Positions 46,888 to 56,210 of a stretch of 64,000 nucleotides of DNA are shown piece by piece (the stretch's first letter is position 1; the number at the start of each line of letters is the position of its first letter). This DNA is from Frateuria aurantia DSM 6220 (GTDB taxonomy: Bacteria > Pseudomonadota > Gammaproteobacteria > Xanthomonadales > Rhodanobacteraceae): assembly GCF_000242255.2 (NCBI RefSeq), contig NC_017033.1, positions 806,001-870,000 of the forward strand, read 5' to 3'. Under the pieces are notes generated by a model. That model had not been told where the DNA came from, ran no database searches, and saw only the letters and a list, made by a program, of their open reading frames with translations. The position numbers and the translations under genes are program-made.

Positions 46888-47568
46888 GTGGCAAGAGTTC
46901 TGATCATTGAAGATGATGAGGTGACCGCACGCGAGATTGCCACCGAATTGTCGGGGCACGGCATGCAGGTCGAATGGGTAGGCAGCGGTCAGGACGGTCT
47001 GGATCGCGCCGCGACGGGGCGCTATGACGTGATCACCCTGGATCGCATGCTGCCTGGGCTGGACGGCATCGAGGTGATCGGGCGTTTGCGTGAGCGCGGC
47101 GTGCAGACGCCGGTATTGATGATCAGTGCGCTCAGCGACGTGGATGATCGCATCCGTGGGCTGCGTGCCGGTGGCGATGACTATCTGACCAAGCCTTTTG
47201 CGCCCGACGAAATGGCGGCACGGGTCGAGGTGCTGCTGCGTCGGCACGACACCGGCCAGACGCGTTCCCAGTTGAAGGTGGCCGATCTGGAGCTGGACCT
47301 GCTTTCGCGCACGGCCCGGCGAGGGGAGGCCGAGTTGAATCTGCTGCCGACCGAGTTCCGGCTGTTGGAGTTTCTGATGCGCCATTCCGGTCAGGTCCTG
47401 ACCCGGATGATGCTGTTCGAGACGGTATGGGGCCTCAATTTCGATCCGGGTACCAATCTGATCGACGTGCATATCGGGCGACTGCGCCGCAAGGTTGACC
47501 CGGCCGGCAGCGAGCCGCTGATCCACACCGTGCGCGGTTCAGGTTATCGTCTGGGCAAGCATGTCTGA
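46888..47568 (+). CDS. OmpR-family response regulator
   Basis: A 226-residue regulator: receiver domain with acidic pair E-D-D near residue 8-10, phosphoacceptor Asp52 in L-D-R-M-L-P-G, Lys in T-K-P-F, and a C-terminal winged helix (L-P-T-E-F-R-L-L-E-F-L, D-V-H-I-G-R-L-R-R-K, H-T-V-R-G-S-G-Y). GTG start with GAGG upstream. It overlaps the kinase gene by 8 bases, so the two are one operon. The RND genes that follow are the obvious candidate target. Confidence 0.93.
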   Translation: MARVLIIEDDEVTAREIATELSGHGMQVEWVGSGQDGLDRAATGRYDVITLDRMLPGLDGIEVIGRLRERGVQTPVLMISALSDVDDRIRGLRAGGDDYLTKPFAPDEMAARVEVLLRRHDTGQTRSQLKVADLELDLLSRTARRGEAELNLLPTEFRLLEFLMRHSGQVLTRMMLFETVWGLNFDPGTNLIDVHIGRLRRKVDPAGSEPLIHTVRGSGYRLGKHV

Positions 47569-48934
47569 GTACTGGCGGACCTCGATTTCGAGGGTGGTGC
47601 TCAGCTACGGCATTTTCTTCACCATATGGGCGGTCTGCCTGCTCAATCTCCTGCACTGGAGCACGGCGCATTACCTCAGCGAGGAAACCGATCGCAATCT
47701 GCGCCACCAGGTGCGTTATCTGGCCAATCTGGACCGTCAGCGGATGCTGACCTCGCTGGACGATTATGTCGCCCTGCAGAGTCGTGAATTCAATTCCTGG
47801 GGCTTGTTCGACAGCGGCGGCCATCCCCTCTACGGCAATGTCGGCCGCTTGCCGGGCGAGATCGAGGTCGATGGCCCGGTACACAGCTTCAGCACTGACA
47901 ACCATATCCATGTCTGGTATGGGCCCGGCATCGAAGTGCGGGCCATAGCCCGGCGCCTCAATGATGGCGACATCCTGCTGCTTGCCCATGACACCAGCGT
48001 GATCTCGCGCGTCGGCGCGATCATCCATGACGCCTTGTGGTGGGGTCTGCTGCTGACTCTGGTCCCGGGCGTTCTTGGCGGGTACTGGATGGGACGAGGA
48101 GCGATCCATCGTCTGCGCGTGCTGGAGCAGGCGATTCTTCCCCTGCGCCGGGGCGAGCTGGGGCAGCGTCTGCCGGTATCTCCCCGCGGCGACGAGCTGG
48201 ATCAGCTGGCCGATATCGTCAACGATACTCTGGCCGAGGTCGAGCGGCTGATGGGCGAAGTCAAAGGGGTCTGTGACAGCATTGCCCACGATCTGCGGAC
48301 GCCACTGACCCGGTTGCGGGCTTTGCTGTACCGGCTGGAGCAGGGTGAACGGGAGCCGGAACGCATCGAGATGGTGGAAAACTGCGTGGCCGAGACCGAT
48401 GCCCTGCTGGCCAGGTTCCGGGCCTTGCTGCGGATTTCCGAGCTTGAGGACCGGCATCGGCGGGCCGGCTTCGTGATGGTGGATCTGGGTGAGCTGCTGT
48501 CCCGGGTCCATGACTTGTACGCCCCGCTGGCGGAAGACAAGTCGCTGGACATGAGCCTGGAGCTGGTGGACGTGCCGCCGGTGCAAGGGGATCCAGGCCT
48601 GATGCTGGAGGCCATCGGCAATCTGGTCAGCAATGCCATCAAGTTCACCCCGCTGCATGGCAAGGTCCGCTTGCAGCTTGGCGTGGATCGTGCAGGCGCC
48701 CCGTGCATCACGATTCACGATACGGGGCCGGGCATTCCGGAAGCCCAACGGGCCAGCGTGCTGCAGCGCTTCTACCGTGCCGAGAGTACCCAGTCGGTGG
48801 AAGGGCACGGTCTGGGGCTCAGCATCGTGGCAGCGATCACCAAGCTGCATGGTTTCCGGCTGGAGATCGGCGGTCACGAAGGCGGCGCGATGATCTGCAT
48901 TCGTTGCCTCGCGGCGCCGGCCAGGTCTGCATGA
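47561..48934 (+). CDS. Sensor histidine kinase
   Basis: A 457-residue transmembrane kinase: helix near residues 10-30, a small periplasmic domain of about 130 residues, a second helix, HAMP-like linker (I-L-P-L-R-R-G-E-L-G-Q-R), His243 in S-I-A-H-D-L-R-T-P-L, and an ATPase domain with N-L-V-S-N-A-I-K-F-T, D-T-G-P-G-I and G-H-G-L-G-L-S. Signal sensed is unknown. The start overlaps the regulator gene. Confidence 0.93.
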   Translation: MSEYWRTSISRVVLSYGIFFTIWAVCLLNLLHWSTAHYLSEETDRNLRHQVRYLANLDRQRMLTSLDDYVALQSREFNSWGLFDSGGHPLYGNVGRLPGEIEVDGPVHSFSTDNHIHVWYGPGIEVRAIARRLNDGDILLLAHDTSVISRVGAIIHDALWWGLLLTLVPGVLGGYWMGRGAIHRLRVLEQAILPLRRGELGQRLPVSPRGDELDQLADIVNDTLAEVERLMGEVKGVCDSIAHDLRTPLTRLRALLYRLEQGEREPERIEMVENCVAETDALLARFRALLRISELEDRHRRAGFVMVDLGELLSRVHDLYAPLAEDKSLDMSLELVDVPPVQGDPGLMLEAIGNLVSNAIKFTPLHGKVRLQLGVDRAGAPCITIHDTGPGIPEAQRASVLQRFYRAESTQSVEGHGLGLSIVAAITKLHGFRLEIGGHEGGAMICIRCLAAPARSA

Positions 48935-49125
48935 GGCGATATGTCGCACAATCTTGTCGGGATCGGGTCTGATGCCTTGCGGCTGAGGCCTTGGGTTGCG
49001 CCTGCCATGGCTTGAACAAGGCTTTCACGCCAACATGAAAGAAACTTAATGCGGCTGAAAGGTACGCGTCGCGAGAGCCGAAGATACTTTCGGATACCTT
49101 CCCGACCGTGTGCGGAATTGGCTAC

Positions 49126-52100
49126 ATGATAGGTCTTGTCCGGATCGCGCTATCGCGCCCCTTAACATTCATCGTGCTGGCGATCATGATCTTGATCGCC
49201 GGTCCCCTCGCAGCCCTGCGCACGCCGACCGATATCTTCCCGAATATCGGCATTCCGGTGATCAGCGTGGTGTGGAGCTACACCGGCCTCAATCCCGACA
49301 ACATGTCGGGCCGAGTGCTTTACTACTACGAGCGAACGCTGACCTCGACGGTGGCCGACATCGAGCATGTCGAGTCCCAGTCACTGCCCGGCATGGGTGT
49401 GGTCAAGATCTACTTCCAGCCGGGCGTGGATATCCGTACCGCGACGGCGCAGGTGACCTCGATCTCGCAGACCGTGCTGAAGCAGATGCCGCCGGGCATG
49501 ACACCGCCGCTGATCCTCAACTACAGCGCCTCGACGGTACCGATTCTGCAGCTGGCGCTGTCCAGCCAGAAACTCTCCGAAGCGACCATCTACGATCAGG
49601 CTTCGAATTTCATCCGGCCCGGCCTGGTATCGGTACCCGGCGTGGCGATTCCCAGCCCCTACGGTGGTCGGTCCCGTCAGATCACGCTGGACATGGATCC
49701 GCACGCGCTGGCCTCGCTGGGCCTGTCGGCACAGGACGTCGGCAATGCGCTGGCGTCGCAGAACCAGATCATTCCGGCCGGTACCGCCAAGATCGGCATG
49801 TATGAATACACCATCGAGCTCAATGACAGCCCGACGGTGATCAGCGCGATCAACAACTTCCCGATCAAGACCGTCAACGGCGCGACCATTACCCTGGGGC
49901 AGGTCGCCCACGTGCGCGACGGTTCGCCGCCGCAGCAGAACGAGGTCCGCGTCGATGGTCGCCGCGCGGTGCTGATGAGCATCCTCAAGGGCGGCAGTGC
50001 CTCGACTCTGGCCGTCGTTGCCGGCGTGAAGGCCTTGCTTCCGCATATCGAGGAAAGTCTGCCGAAGTCGCTGAAGATCGTGCTGATGGGCGATCAGTCG
50101 GGCTTCGTGAAGTCAGCCATCGTCTCGGTGGCGCGCGAAGGCATCATTGCCGCGGTGCTGACCTCGCTGATGATTCTGGTGTTCCTGGGCAGCTGGCGCT
50201 CGACCATCATCATCGCGGTCTCGATTCCGCTGGCCGTGCTTTCGGCGATCATCCTGCTGTCGGTGTTCGGGCAGACCCTGAACGTGATGACGCTGGGCGG
50301 TCTGGCGCTGGCGGTGGGCATCCTGGTGGATGACGCCACGGTGACCATCGAGAACATCAACTGGCATCTGGAGCAGGGCAAGCAGGTCAAGGAGGCGATC
50401 CTGGATGGCGCCGCCCAGATCGTGACTCCCGCCTTTGTCTCGCTGCTGTGCATCTGCATCGTGTTCGTGCCGATGTTCATGCTGGACGGCGTGGCCGGCT
50501 TCCTGTTCCGGCCGATGGCGATGGCCGTGATGTTCGCCATGATCTCGTCCTTCATCCTGTCGCGTACCCTGGTGCCGACCCTGGCCATGTACCTGCTCAA
50601 GCCGCATGTGGTCGAGCCGGATCCGGGCCAGTATCCGGACCAGCCCTATATCAACCACCACGACGGTGACCAGCGGCACAGCCAGAAGGGCGGCCTGCTT
50701 AAGCTGGCGGGCAATTTCCAGAAAGGCTTCGAGGCCCGCTTCGAGAAGATCCGCGACGCTTATATCGGCTTGCTGACCCTGGCCCTGGCCAATCGCAAGC
50801 GCTTCGTGACCGGTTTCCTGGGTTTTGTGCTGCTGTCGTTCGTGCTCGTGCCGACCCTGGGCCGAGACTTCTTCCCGAACATCGACAGCGAGACCATTTC
50901 GTTGCATGTGCGTGCCCCTTCCGGTACCCGTCTGGAAGAGACTGCCGCCGAGTTCGACCATGTCGAGACCGCGATCCGCCAGATCATTCCGTCCCACGAT
51001 CTCGCCCACATCATCGACAACATCGGTCTGCCCACCAGCGGCATCAACATGAGCTATTCCAGCGACGGCACCATCGGGCCGATGGATGGCGACATCACCA
51101 TCTCGCTGCATGAAGGTCATCGTCCGGCCGCCGACTACATCAAGGAAATGCGTGCACGGCTGCCACGCCTGTTCCCGGGGACCACCTTCTCGTTCTTGCC
51201 GGGCGACATGACCAGCCAGATCCTGAACTTTGGTTCGCCGGCCCCGATGGACGTCAAGATCGGTGGTCACGACGCCAATGCGAACTTCGCCTACGCGGTC
51301 AAGATCATGCGTCAGCTGAGGACGATTCCGGGCCTGGTCGACGTGCATCTGCAGCAGTCGCGCAGCTATCCGGAGTTCCTGGTCAACGTGGATCGCGTCC
51401 GCGCCAATACCCTGGGCATCAACGAAAGCGACGTGACCAACTCGATGGTGGCCACCCTGGCATCCAGCGCCCAGGTCGCCCCGACCTATTGGCTGAATCC
51501 GAAAAACGGCGTGTCCTATCCCATCGTGGCCCAGACCCCGCAGTACGAGATGGATTCGATGTCGGATCTGGAAAGTCTGCAGGTGACCTCCAAGGCCACC
51601 GGTGCCAACCAGATCCTGGGCGGTCTGGCGACCTTCAAGCGTGCGCCCAGCGACGCGGTGGTCTCGCACTACAACATCGCGCCCTCGCTGGACATCTATG
51701 CCTCGGTGCAGGGGCGCGATCTGGGGGGGGTGTCGAGTGACGTGCAGAAGGTGCTGAACCAGTTCGCTTCCCAGCGTCCGCGCGGCTCCACGGTCAAGCT
51801 GTACGGCCAGGTGCTGACCATGAATACCGCCTTCTCCGGCCTGCTGTTCGGCCTGCTGGGTGCGGTGGTCCTGATCTATATGCTGGTGGTGGTGAACTTC
51901 CAGTCCTGGCTGGATCCGTTCGTGATCATCACTGCGCTGCCTGCCGCGTTGGCCGGTATCGTCTGGATGTTGTTCGTGACCCAGACCACCTTGTCGGTGC
52001 CCGCACTGACCGGCGCCATCCTGTGCATGGGTGTGGCCACGGCGAACTCGATCCTGGTGGTCAGTTTCTGCCGCGAACGTCTGGCCGAGCATGGCGACGC

Positions 52101-52362
52101 CCTGAAAGCCGCGATGGAGGCCGGGTTCACCCGCTTCCGCCCGGTCTGCATGACCGCCCTGGCGATGATCATCGGCATGTTGCCGCTGGCCACCGCCCAG
52201 GAACAGAACTCCCCACTGGGTCGTGCGGTGATCGGTGGCCTGATGTTCGCCACCTGCGCCACCTTGCTGTTCGTCCCGGTCATCTTCAGCATTGTTCACG
52301 GTCGCACCAAGACCGATCCGTCTTCCACTCCCGCTTCTGGAGCTACCTCCCATGTCGCATAA
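49126..52362 (+). CDS. RND-family efflux pump, inner membrane subunit
   Basis: A 1078-residue RND transporter: N-terminal helix (L-T-F-I-V-L-A-I-M), porter domain, the proton-relay helix G-I-L-V-D-D-A-T-V-T-I-E-N with both Asp present, and a second half with the mirrored arrangement. Large gaps in the second porter half are as in HAE-1/HAE-3 pumps. It exports hydrophobic or amphipathic compounds with the adaptor and outer membrane factor encoded next. ATG 49126 is preferred over GTG 49108 since it begins the conserved N-terminus. The pump comes first in the operon. Confidence 0.9.
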   Translation: MIGLVRIALSRPLTFIVLAIMILIAGPLAALRTPTDIFPNIGIPVISVVWSYTGLNPDNMSGRVLYYYERTLTSTVADIEHVESQSLPGMGVVKIYFQPGVDIRTATAQVTSISQTVLKQMPPGMTPPLILNYSASTVPILQLALSSQKLSEATIYDQASNFIRPGLVSVPGVAIPSPYGGRSRQITLDMDPHALASLGLSAQDVGNALASQNQIIPAGTAKIGMYEYTIELNDSPTVISAINNFPIKTVNGATITLGQVAHVRDGSPPQQNEVRVDGRRAVLMSILKGGSASTLAVVAGVKALLPHIEESLPKSLKIVLMGDQSGFVKSAIVSVAREGIIAAVLTSLMILVFLGSWRSTIIIAVSIPLAVLSAIILLSVFGQTLNVMTLGGLALAVGILVDDATVTIENINWHLEQGKQVKEAILDGAAQIVTPAFVSLLCICIVFVPMFMLDGVAGFLFRPMAMAVMFAMISSFILSRTLVPTLAMYLLKPHVVEPDPGQYPDQPYINHHDGDQRHSQKGGLLKLAGNFQKGFEARFEKIRDAYIGLLTLALANRKRFVTGFLGFVLLSFVLVPTLGRDFFPNIDSETISLHVRAPSGTRLEETAAEFDHVETAIRQIIPSHDLAHIIDNIGLPTSGINMSYSSDGTIGPMDGDITISLHEGHRPAADYIKEMRARLPRLFPGTTFSFLPGDMTSQILNFGSPAPMDVKIGGHDANANFAYAVKIMRQLRTIPGLVDVHLQQSRSYPEFLVNVDRVRANTLGINESDVTNSMVATLASSAQVAPTYWLNPKNGVSYPIVAQTPQYEMDSMSDLESLQVTSKATGANQILGGLATFKRAPSDAVVSHYNIAPSLDIYASVQGRDLGGVSSDVQKVLNQFASQRPRGSTVKLYGQVLTMNTAFSGLLFGLLGAVVLIYMLVVVNFQSWLDPFVIITALPAALAGIVWMLFVTQTTLSVPALTGAILCMGVATANSILVVSFCRERLAEHGDALKAAMEAGFTRFRPVCMTALAMIIGMLPLATAQEQNSPLGRAVIGGLMFATCATLLFVPVIFSIVHGRTKTDPSSTPASGATSHVA

Positions 52363-53542
52363 CGCCAACACGATGCCGTCGAATCAGGCGCGGCCGCCCT
52401 TGAAGCGGATCGGCGGCATCGCCATCATCGTCGTCATCCTGCTGGTCGGCTGGGGCCTGTGGTCCCGCCACCGCCAGTCCCAGGATCTGGTCAAATGGAC
52501 CGATGCCCAGTTGGTGCCGACGGTGCAGCTGGCGCCGGCCGGCGAAGTCGCCGGCCACACCATGACCTTGCCCGGCCGTCTGGATGCCTGGAACAGTGCA
52601 CCCATCCGTGCCCGTGTCAGCGGTTACCTGAAGGACTGGTACAAGGATATCGGTGCTACCGTGAAGGCCGGTGATGTGCTGGCCACCATCGATACGCCGG
52701 ACCTGGATCAGCAGTACGCCCAGGCCAAGGCCGATCTGGCCCGCTATCGCGCCGATGCCAACCTGGCCGACATCAGTGCCCGCCGCTGGAAGAATCTGCG
52801 CCAGTCCGATTCGGTGTCGCAGCAGGAGCTCGACGAGAAGCTGGGTCAGGCCGCCGCGGCCAAGGCCAATGTGCTGTCGGCCCAGGCCAATGTGGATCGC
52901 CTGGCGGCACTGGAGTCCTTCAAGCAGATCATTGCGCCGTTCGATGGCACGGTCACCGCCCGCAATACCGATATCGGTGATCTGATCAATGCCAACACCT
53001 CGTCCGGTCCGGAGCTCTTCTCGGTCGCCGATACGTCCAAGCTGCGTCTGTATGTGCGGGTGCCGCAGAATTTCGCGACCATGATCCATCCCGGCATGAA
53101 GGTGAATCTGACGGTGCCCGAGCATCCCGGTACCCGTTTCCAGGCCACCCTGGTCGGTACTTCGGGTGCTGTGAACCTGTTGTCGGGTGCGGTGCTGGCC
53201 CAGTTCATCGCCAACAATCCCGGCAACCAGCTTCTGCCCGGCGACTATGCCGACGTCCAGTTCACCATGAGCTCGGAAGCCCATATGGTGACGGTGCCGG
53301 CCAGCGCCCTGCTGTTCCGGGCCGCCGGTGCCCAGGTGGCTACCGTGGGTGACGATGACAAGGTGACCCTGCACAAGGTGCATATCGCGCTGGATCTGGG
53401 TCCGACCCTGGAAATCGACGAGGGTCTCTCGCCCAAGGACCGCGTCATCATCAACCCGACTGATTCCCTGGAGCAGGGTGACAAGGTCAAGGTCGATGCC
53501 GATCAGCAGGCTGGAGGTGGTCATGCGCATGCCGATGCTTAA
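52352..53542 (+). CDS. RND efflux membrane fusion (adaptor) protein
   Basis: A 396-residue periplasmic adaptor with one N-terminal anchor helix (I-A-I-I-V-V-I-L-L-V-G-W), lipoyl halves (V-K-A-G-D-V-L-A-T-I-D-T-P and A-P-F-D-G-T-V), a coiled-coil hairpin between (rich in Ala, Lys and Gln), and beta-barrel domain. A His-rich end (G-G-G-H-A-H-A-D-A) could bind metal but is short. It overlaps the pump gene by 11 bases. Confidence 0.92.
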   Translation: MSHNANTMPSNQARPPLKRIGGIAIIVVILLVGWGLWSRHRQSQDLVKWTDAQLVPTVQLAPAGEVAGHTMTLPGRLDAWNSAPIRARVSGYLKDWYKDIGATVKAGDVLATIDTPDLDQQYAQAKADLARYRADANLADISARRWKNLRQSDSVSQQELDEKLGQAAAAKANVLSAQANVDRLAALESFKQIIAPFDGTVTARNTDIGDLINANTSSGPELFSVADTSKLRLYVRVPQNFATMIHPGMKVNLTVPEHPGTRFQATLVGTSGAVNLLSGAVLAQFIANNPGNQLLPGDYADVQFTMSSEAHMVTVPASALLFRAAGAQVATVGDDDKVTLHKVHIALDLGPTLEIDEGLSPKDRVIINPTDSLEQGDKVKVDADQQAGGGHAHADA

Positions 53543-55013
53543 GCCGCTGGCGCTTGCCACGCTGATCATCGGTCTGGCCGGCTGCTCGTTCGCGCCGACC
53601 TATCATCAGCCGAAGATGCCGGTGCCGGCCAGTTTCAAGGATGGCGCGGGCGCCTGGAAGACCGCGACGCCCAGCGATCAATTCGATCGTGGTCAGTGGT
53701 GGAAGGTTTTCAAGGATCCTCAGCTGTCGGCACTGGAAGAGCGGCTGGAAAAGGCCAATCCGACCCTGGCCGGTGCGCTGGCCAGTTACGACAGTGCCCG
53801 CGCCTATGCCGCCGAGGTCAGATCCGGCCTGTTCCCCAATCTGGGAGTGGGCTCGGATATCCTGCATCAGCGCCAGTCGGAGTATCGGCCGCTGCGTACA
53901 GCGGGCAGCTCGTTTCCCAACGAGTACGACAACCACGATCTGACCTTCAATCTGAACTATGAAGTGGATCTGTGGGGCAAGATCCGCAATCAGGTCAAGG
54001 AAGGGCGTGGCGATGCGCAGGCCGCATCGGCGGATATGGCCAATATCCGGCTGAGTCTGCAGTCGCAGCTGGCCAACTACTATATGCAGTTGCGCGGTTT
54101 CGACATCCAGCAGCAGATCCTGACCGATTCGCTGAACGTGTACGAGCGTGGTCTGCAGCTGACCGAGGCTCTGCATGCCGGTGGCGCGGTATCCGGACTG
54201 GACGTGTCGCGGGCCCAGACCCAGCTGGCGGACTCGCGATCGCTGCTGGATCAGATCAAGGGTCAGCGGGCCTTGACCGAGCATGCCATCGCGGCTCTGG
54301 TCGGGACGACGCCTTCGGAGCTCAGCATTGCCCTGAACGACAAGGACCTGACCGTGCCGGTCACCCCGGCCGGGGTGCCGTCCGAATTGCTGGAACGACG
54401 TCCGGATATTGCGGCGGCGGAGCGGCGGACCTTTGCGGCCAATGCCGAGATCGGGGTGGCACGCGCAGCCTATTTTCCGACCTTGAGCCTCACCGGCGGC
54501 TTTGGCTGGCAGAACACGGCGCACAACGATCTGTTCGCGATGGCCAACCGCTACTGGGCAGTCGGGCCGATGAGTGCGCTGAATCTGTTCGATGGCGGCT
54601 ATCGTCGCGGCAAGGTGCGTCAGGCCCATGCCGAGTTCGAGATGGCGGCCGCGACCTATCGTGAAACGGTGTTGACCGCCGTGCGCGAGGTCGAGGACAA
54701 CCTCAGTCTGCTCGATCATCTGGGCCGGGCTGCTGGTGACGAGCAGCAGGCGGTGCAGTCGGCGTTGAAGTCGCAGGCGATCGCGACCAGCCGTTATCGC
54801 GAAGGTGCGGTCAGCTATCTGGACGTGGTGACGGCCCAGGCCGCCGCCTTGTCGGTCGAGCTGAATGCGCAGGCGATCCGTACCCGTCGTCTGCAGGCCA
54901 GTGTCAACCTGATCCGCGCCCTGGGCGGTGGTTGGGATCGCAGCGACATGCCGCGCATGAATCAGGCCTCGGCTCCACATCCGGCGGCCAACAAGCCTGG
55001 CCAGAAAGTCTGA
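53523..55013 (+). CDS. Outer membrane efflux factor (TolC/OprM-like lipoprotein)
   Basis: A 496-residue protein with a lipoprotein signal (I-I-G-L-A-G-C), the first periplasmic segment W-W-K-V-F-K-D-P, and two repeated OEP domains (N-Y-E-V-D-L-W-G-K in the first; F-P-T-L-S-L-T-G-G, N-L-F-D-G-G in the second). NodT/OprM-type outer membrane channel. GGAGG lies six bases before ATG 53523, which is used; ATG 53529 and 53535 are also possible. It overlaps the adaptor gene by 20 bases. A terminator follows. Confidence 0.92.
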   Translation: MRMPMLKPLALATLIIGLAGCSFAPTYHQPKMPVPASFKDGAGAWKTATPSDQFDRGQWWKVFKDPQLSALEERLEKANPTLAGALASYDSARAYAAEVRSGLFPNLGVGSDILHQRQSEYRPLRTAGSSFPNEYDNHDLTFNLNYEVDLWGKIRNQVKEGRGDAQAASADMANIRLSLQSQLANYYMQLRGFDIQQQILTDSLNVYERGLQLTEALHAGGAVSGLDVSRAQTQLADSRSLLDQIKGQRALTEHAIAALVGTTPSELSIALNDKDLTVPVTPAGVPSELLERRPDIAAAERRTFAANAEIGVARAAYFPTLSLTGGFGWQNTAHNDLFAMANRYWAVGPMSALNLFDGGYRRGKVRQAHAEFEMAAATYRETVLTAVREVEDNLSLLDHLGRAAGDEQQAVQSALKSQAIATSRYREGAVSYLDVVTAQAAALSVELNAQAIRTRRLQASVNLIRALGGGWDRSDMPRMNQASAPHPAANKPGQKV

Positions 55014-55075
55014 GGCTCTGGTGCAGCCGGGCGCGAGTCGCCTGGCTGGCGGATCTGGGTGATCAGGCTTCAGCA

Positions 55076-55108
55076 AAAAGGCCCGTGGCTTGCGCCACGG
55101 GCCTTTTC
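55076..55108 (+). terminator. Rho-independent terminator after the RND operon
   Basis: AAGGCCCGTGG / CCACGGGCCTT arms with a CTTGCG-type loop and a T-rich tail; also readable from the convergent transaldolase side, as it is flanked by A and T runs. Confidence 0.85.
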
Positions 55109-55125
55109 TTGTCGCTGCATCGGGC

Positions 55126-56079
55126 TCAGAGCTTGGCGGCGAGTGCCTTTTCCAGCTTGCGCTGATCGACGGCGAACTTGCGGATGCCTTCGGCCAGCTT
55201 GTCCGTGGCCATCGCGTCCTCGTTGTGGCCGAAGCGGAAGGCCGCTTCGCCGAGGCGCGCGCCGGGCTTGCTGGTGGCGCCGTGGTCGCTGAGCACGCGC
55301 GGCAGCTCGGCATCGGTCTGATCCAGCTTTTCCAGCAGGTCGGGACTGATGGTCAGGCGATCGCAGCCGGCCAGGGCCTGGATCTGGCCGATATTGCGGA
55401 AGCTGGCCCCCATCACCACGGTGGCATAGCCGTGATCCTTGTAGTACTGATAGATCTTGCGCACCGACTTCACGCCCGGATCTTCGTCAGGGCTGTAGCT
55501 CTTCTGGTCGGTATGGGCTACGTACCAGTCGAAGATGCGACCGACGAAGGGCGAGATCAGGAAGGCGCCGGCCTCGGCGGCGGCGACGGCCTGCTCGAAA
55601 GAGAACAGCAAGGTCAGATTGGTGTTGATGCCGGCCTTCTCGAGCTTTTCGGCGGCCCGGATGCCTTCCCAGGTCGAAGCCAGCTTGATCAGGATGCGGT
55701 CGCGGCTGATGCCCTTGTCGTGGTACAGGCTGACCAGCTTCTCGGCCTTGGCGACGCTGGCATCGGTATCGAAGGACAGGCGGGCATCGACTTCGGTGGA
55801 TACGCGGCCCGGCACGATTTCCAGGATCTTGCGGCCGACCGAAACCGCGAGGTAGTCGCCGGCATCGATCAGCTGGGCGGCCTTGTCGTTCGACTTGCTC
55901 TTGGCCCAGTCGACGGCTTCGTCGATCAGAGGCGCATAGGAGGGAATTTCGGAAGCCTTCAGCAGCAGCGAGGGATTGGTGGTGGCATCGACGGGCTGAT
56001 AGCGCTTGATCGCTTCAATATCACCGGTATCAGCGACGACCGTCGTGTACTGACGCAGTTGTTCGAGTTGCGAAGCCAT
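55126..56079 (-). CDS. tal: Transaldolase
   Basis: A 317-residue class I aldolase of the pentose phosphate pathway: D-A-T-T-N-P-S-L near the N-terminus, the Schiff-base Lys in [18 protein letters not shown], and M-G-A-S-F-R-N. The ATG at 56079 has GGAGG just upstream. The longer frame is non-family. It moves three-carbon units between sugar phosphates. Confidence 0.97.
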   Translation of the reverse strand: MASQLEQLRQYTTVVADTGDIEAIKRYQPVDATTNPSLLLKASEIPSYAPLIDEAVDWAKSKSNDKAAQLIDAGDYLAVSVGRKILEIVPGRVSTEVDARLSFDTDASVAKAEKLVSLYHDKGISRDRILIKLASTWEGIRAAEKLEKAGINTNLTLLFSFEQAVAAAEAGAFLISPFVGRIFDWYVAHTDQKSYSPDEDPGVKSVRKIYQYYKDHGYATVVMGASFRNIGQIQALAGCDRLTISPDLLEKLDQTDAELPRVLSDHGATSKPGARLGEAAFRFGHNEDAMATDKLAEGIRKFAVDQRKLEKALAAKL

Positions 56080-56210
56080 GGGACCTCCTACTTTCGGGGG
56101 ATGCCAGTATAGACCTTCCGCCGGCCGAAGGCGCATCGCCACCCGTGTCCCGGGGGCGGGGCTTCAGCTTGGGCCGGGCGATCTCCGTGACCGCGGCAAG
56201 GCAGGGCGGT

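Noticed and set aside
50113-52371. Antisense open frame opposite the RND pump
   Set aside because: Rich in His, Arg and Gln as expected for the complement of a membrane protein gene; no domain.
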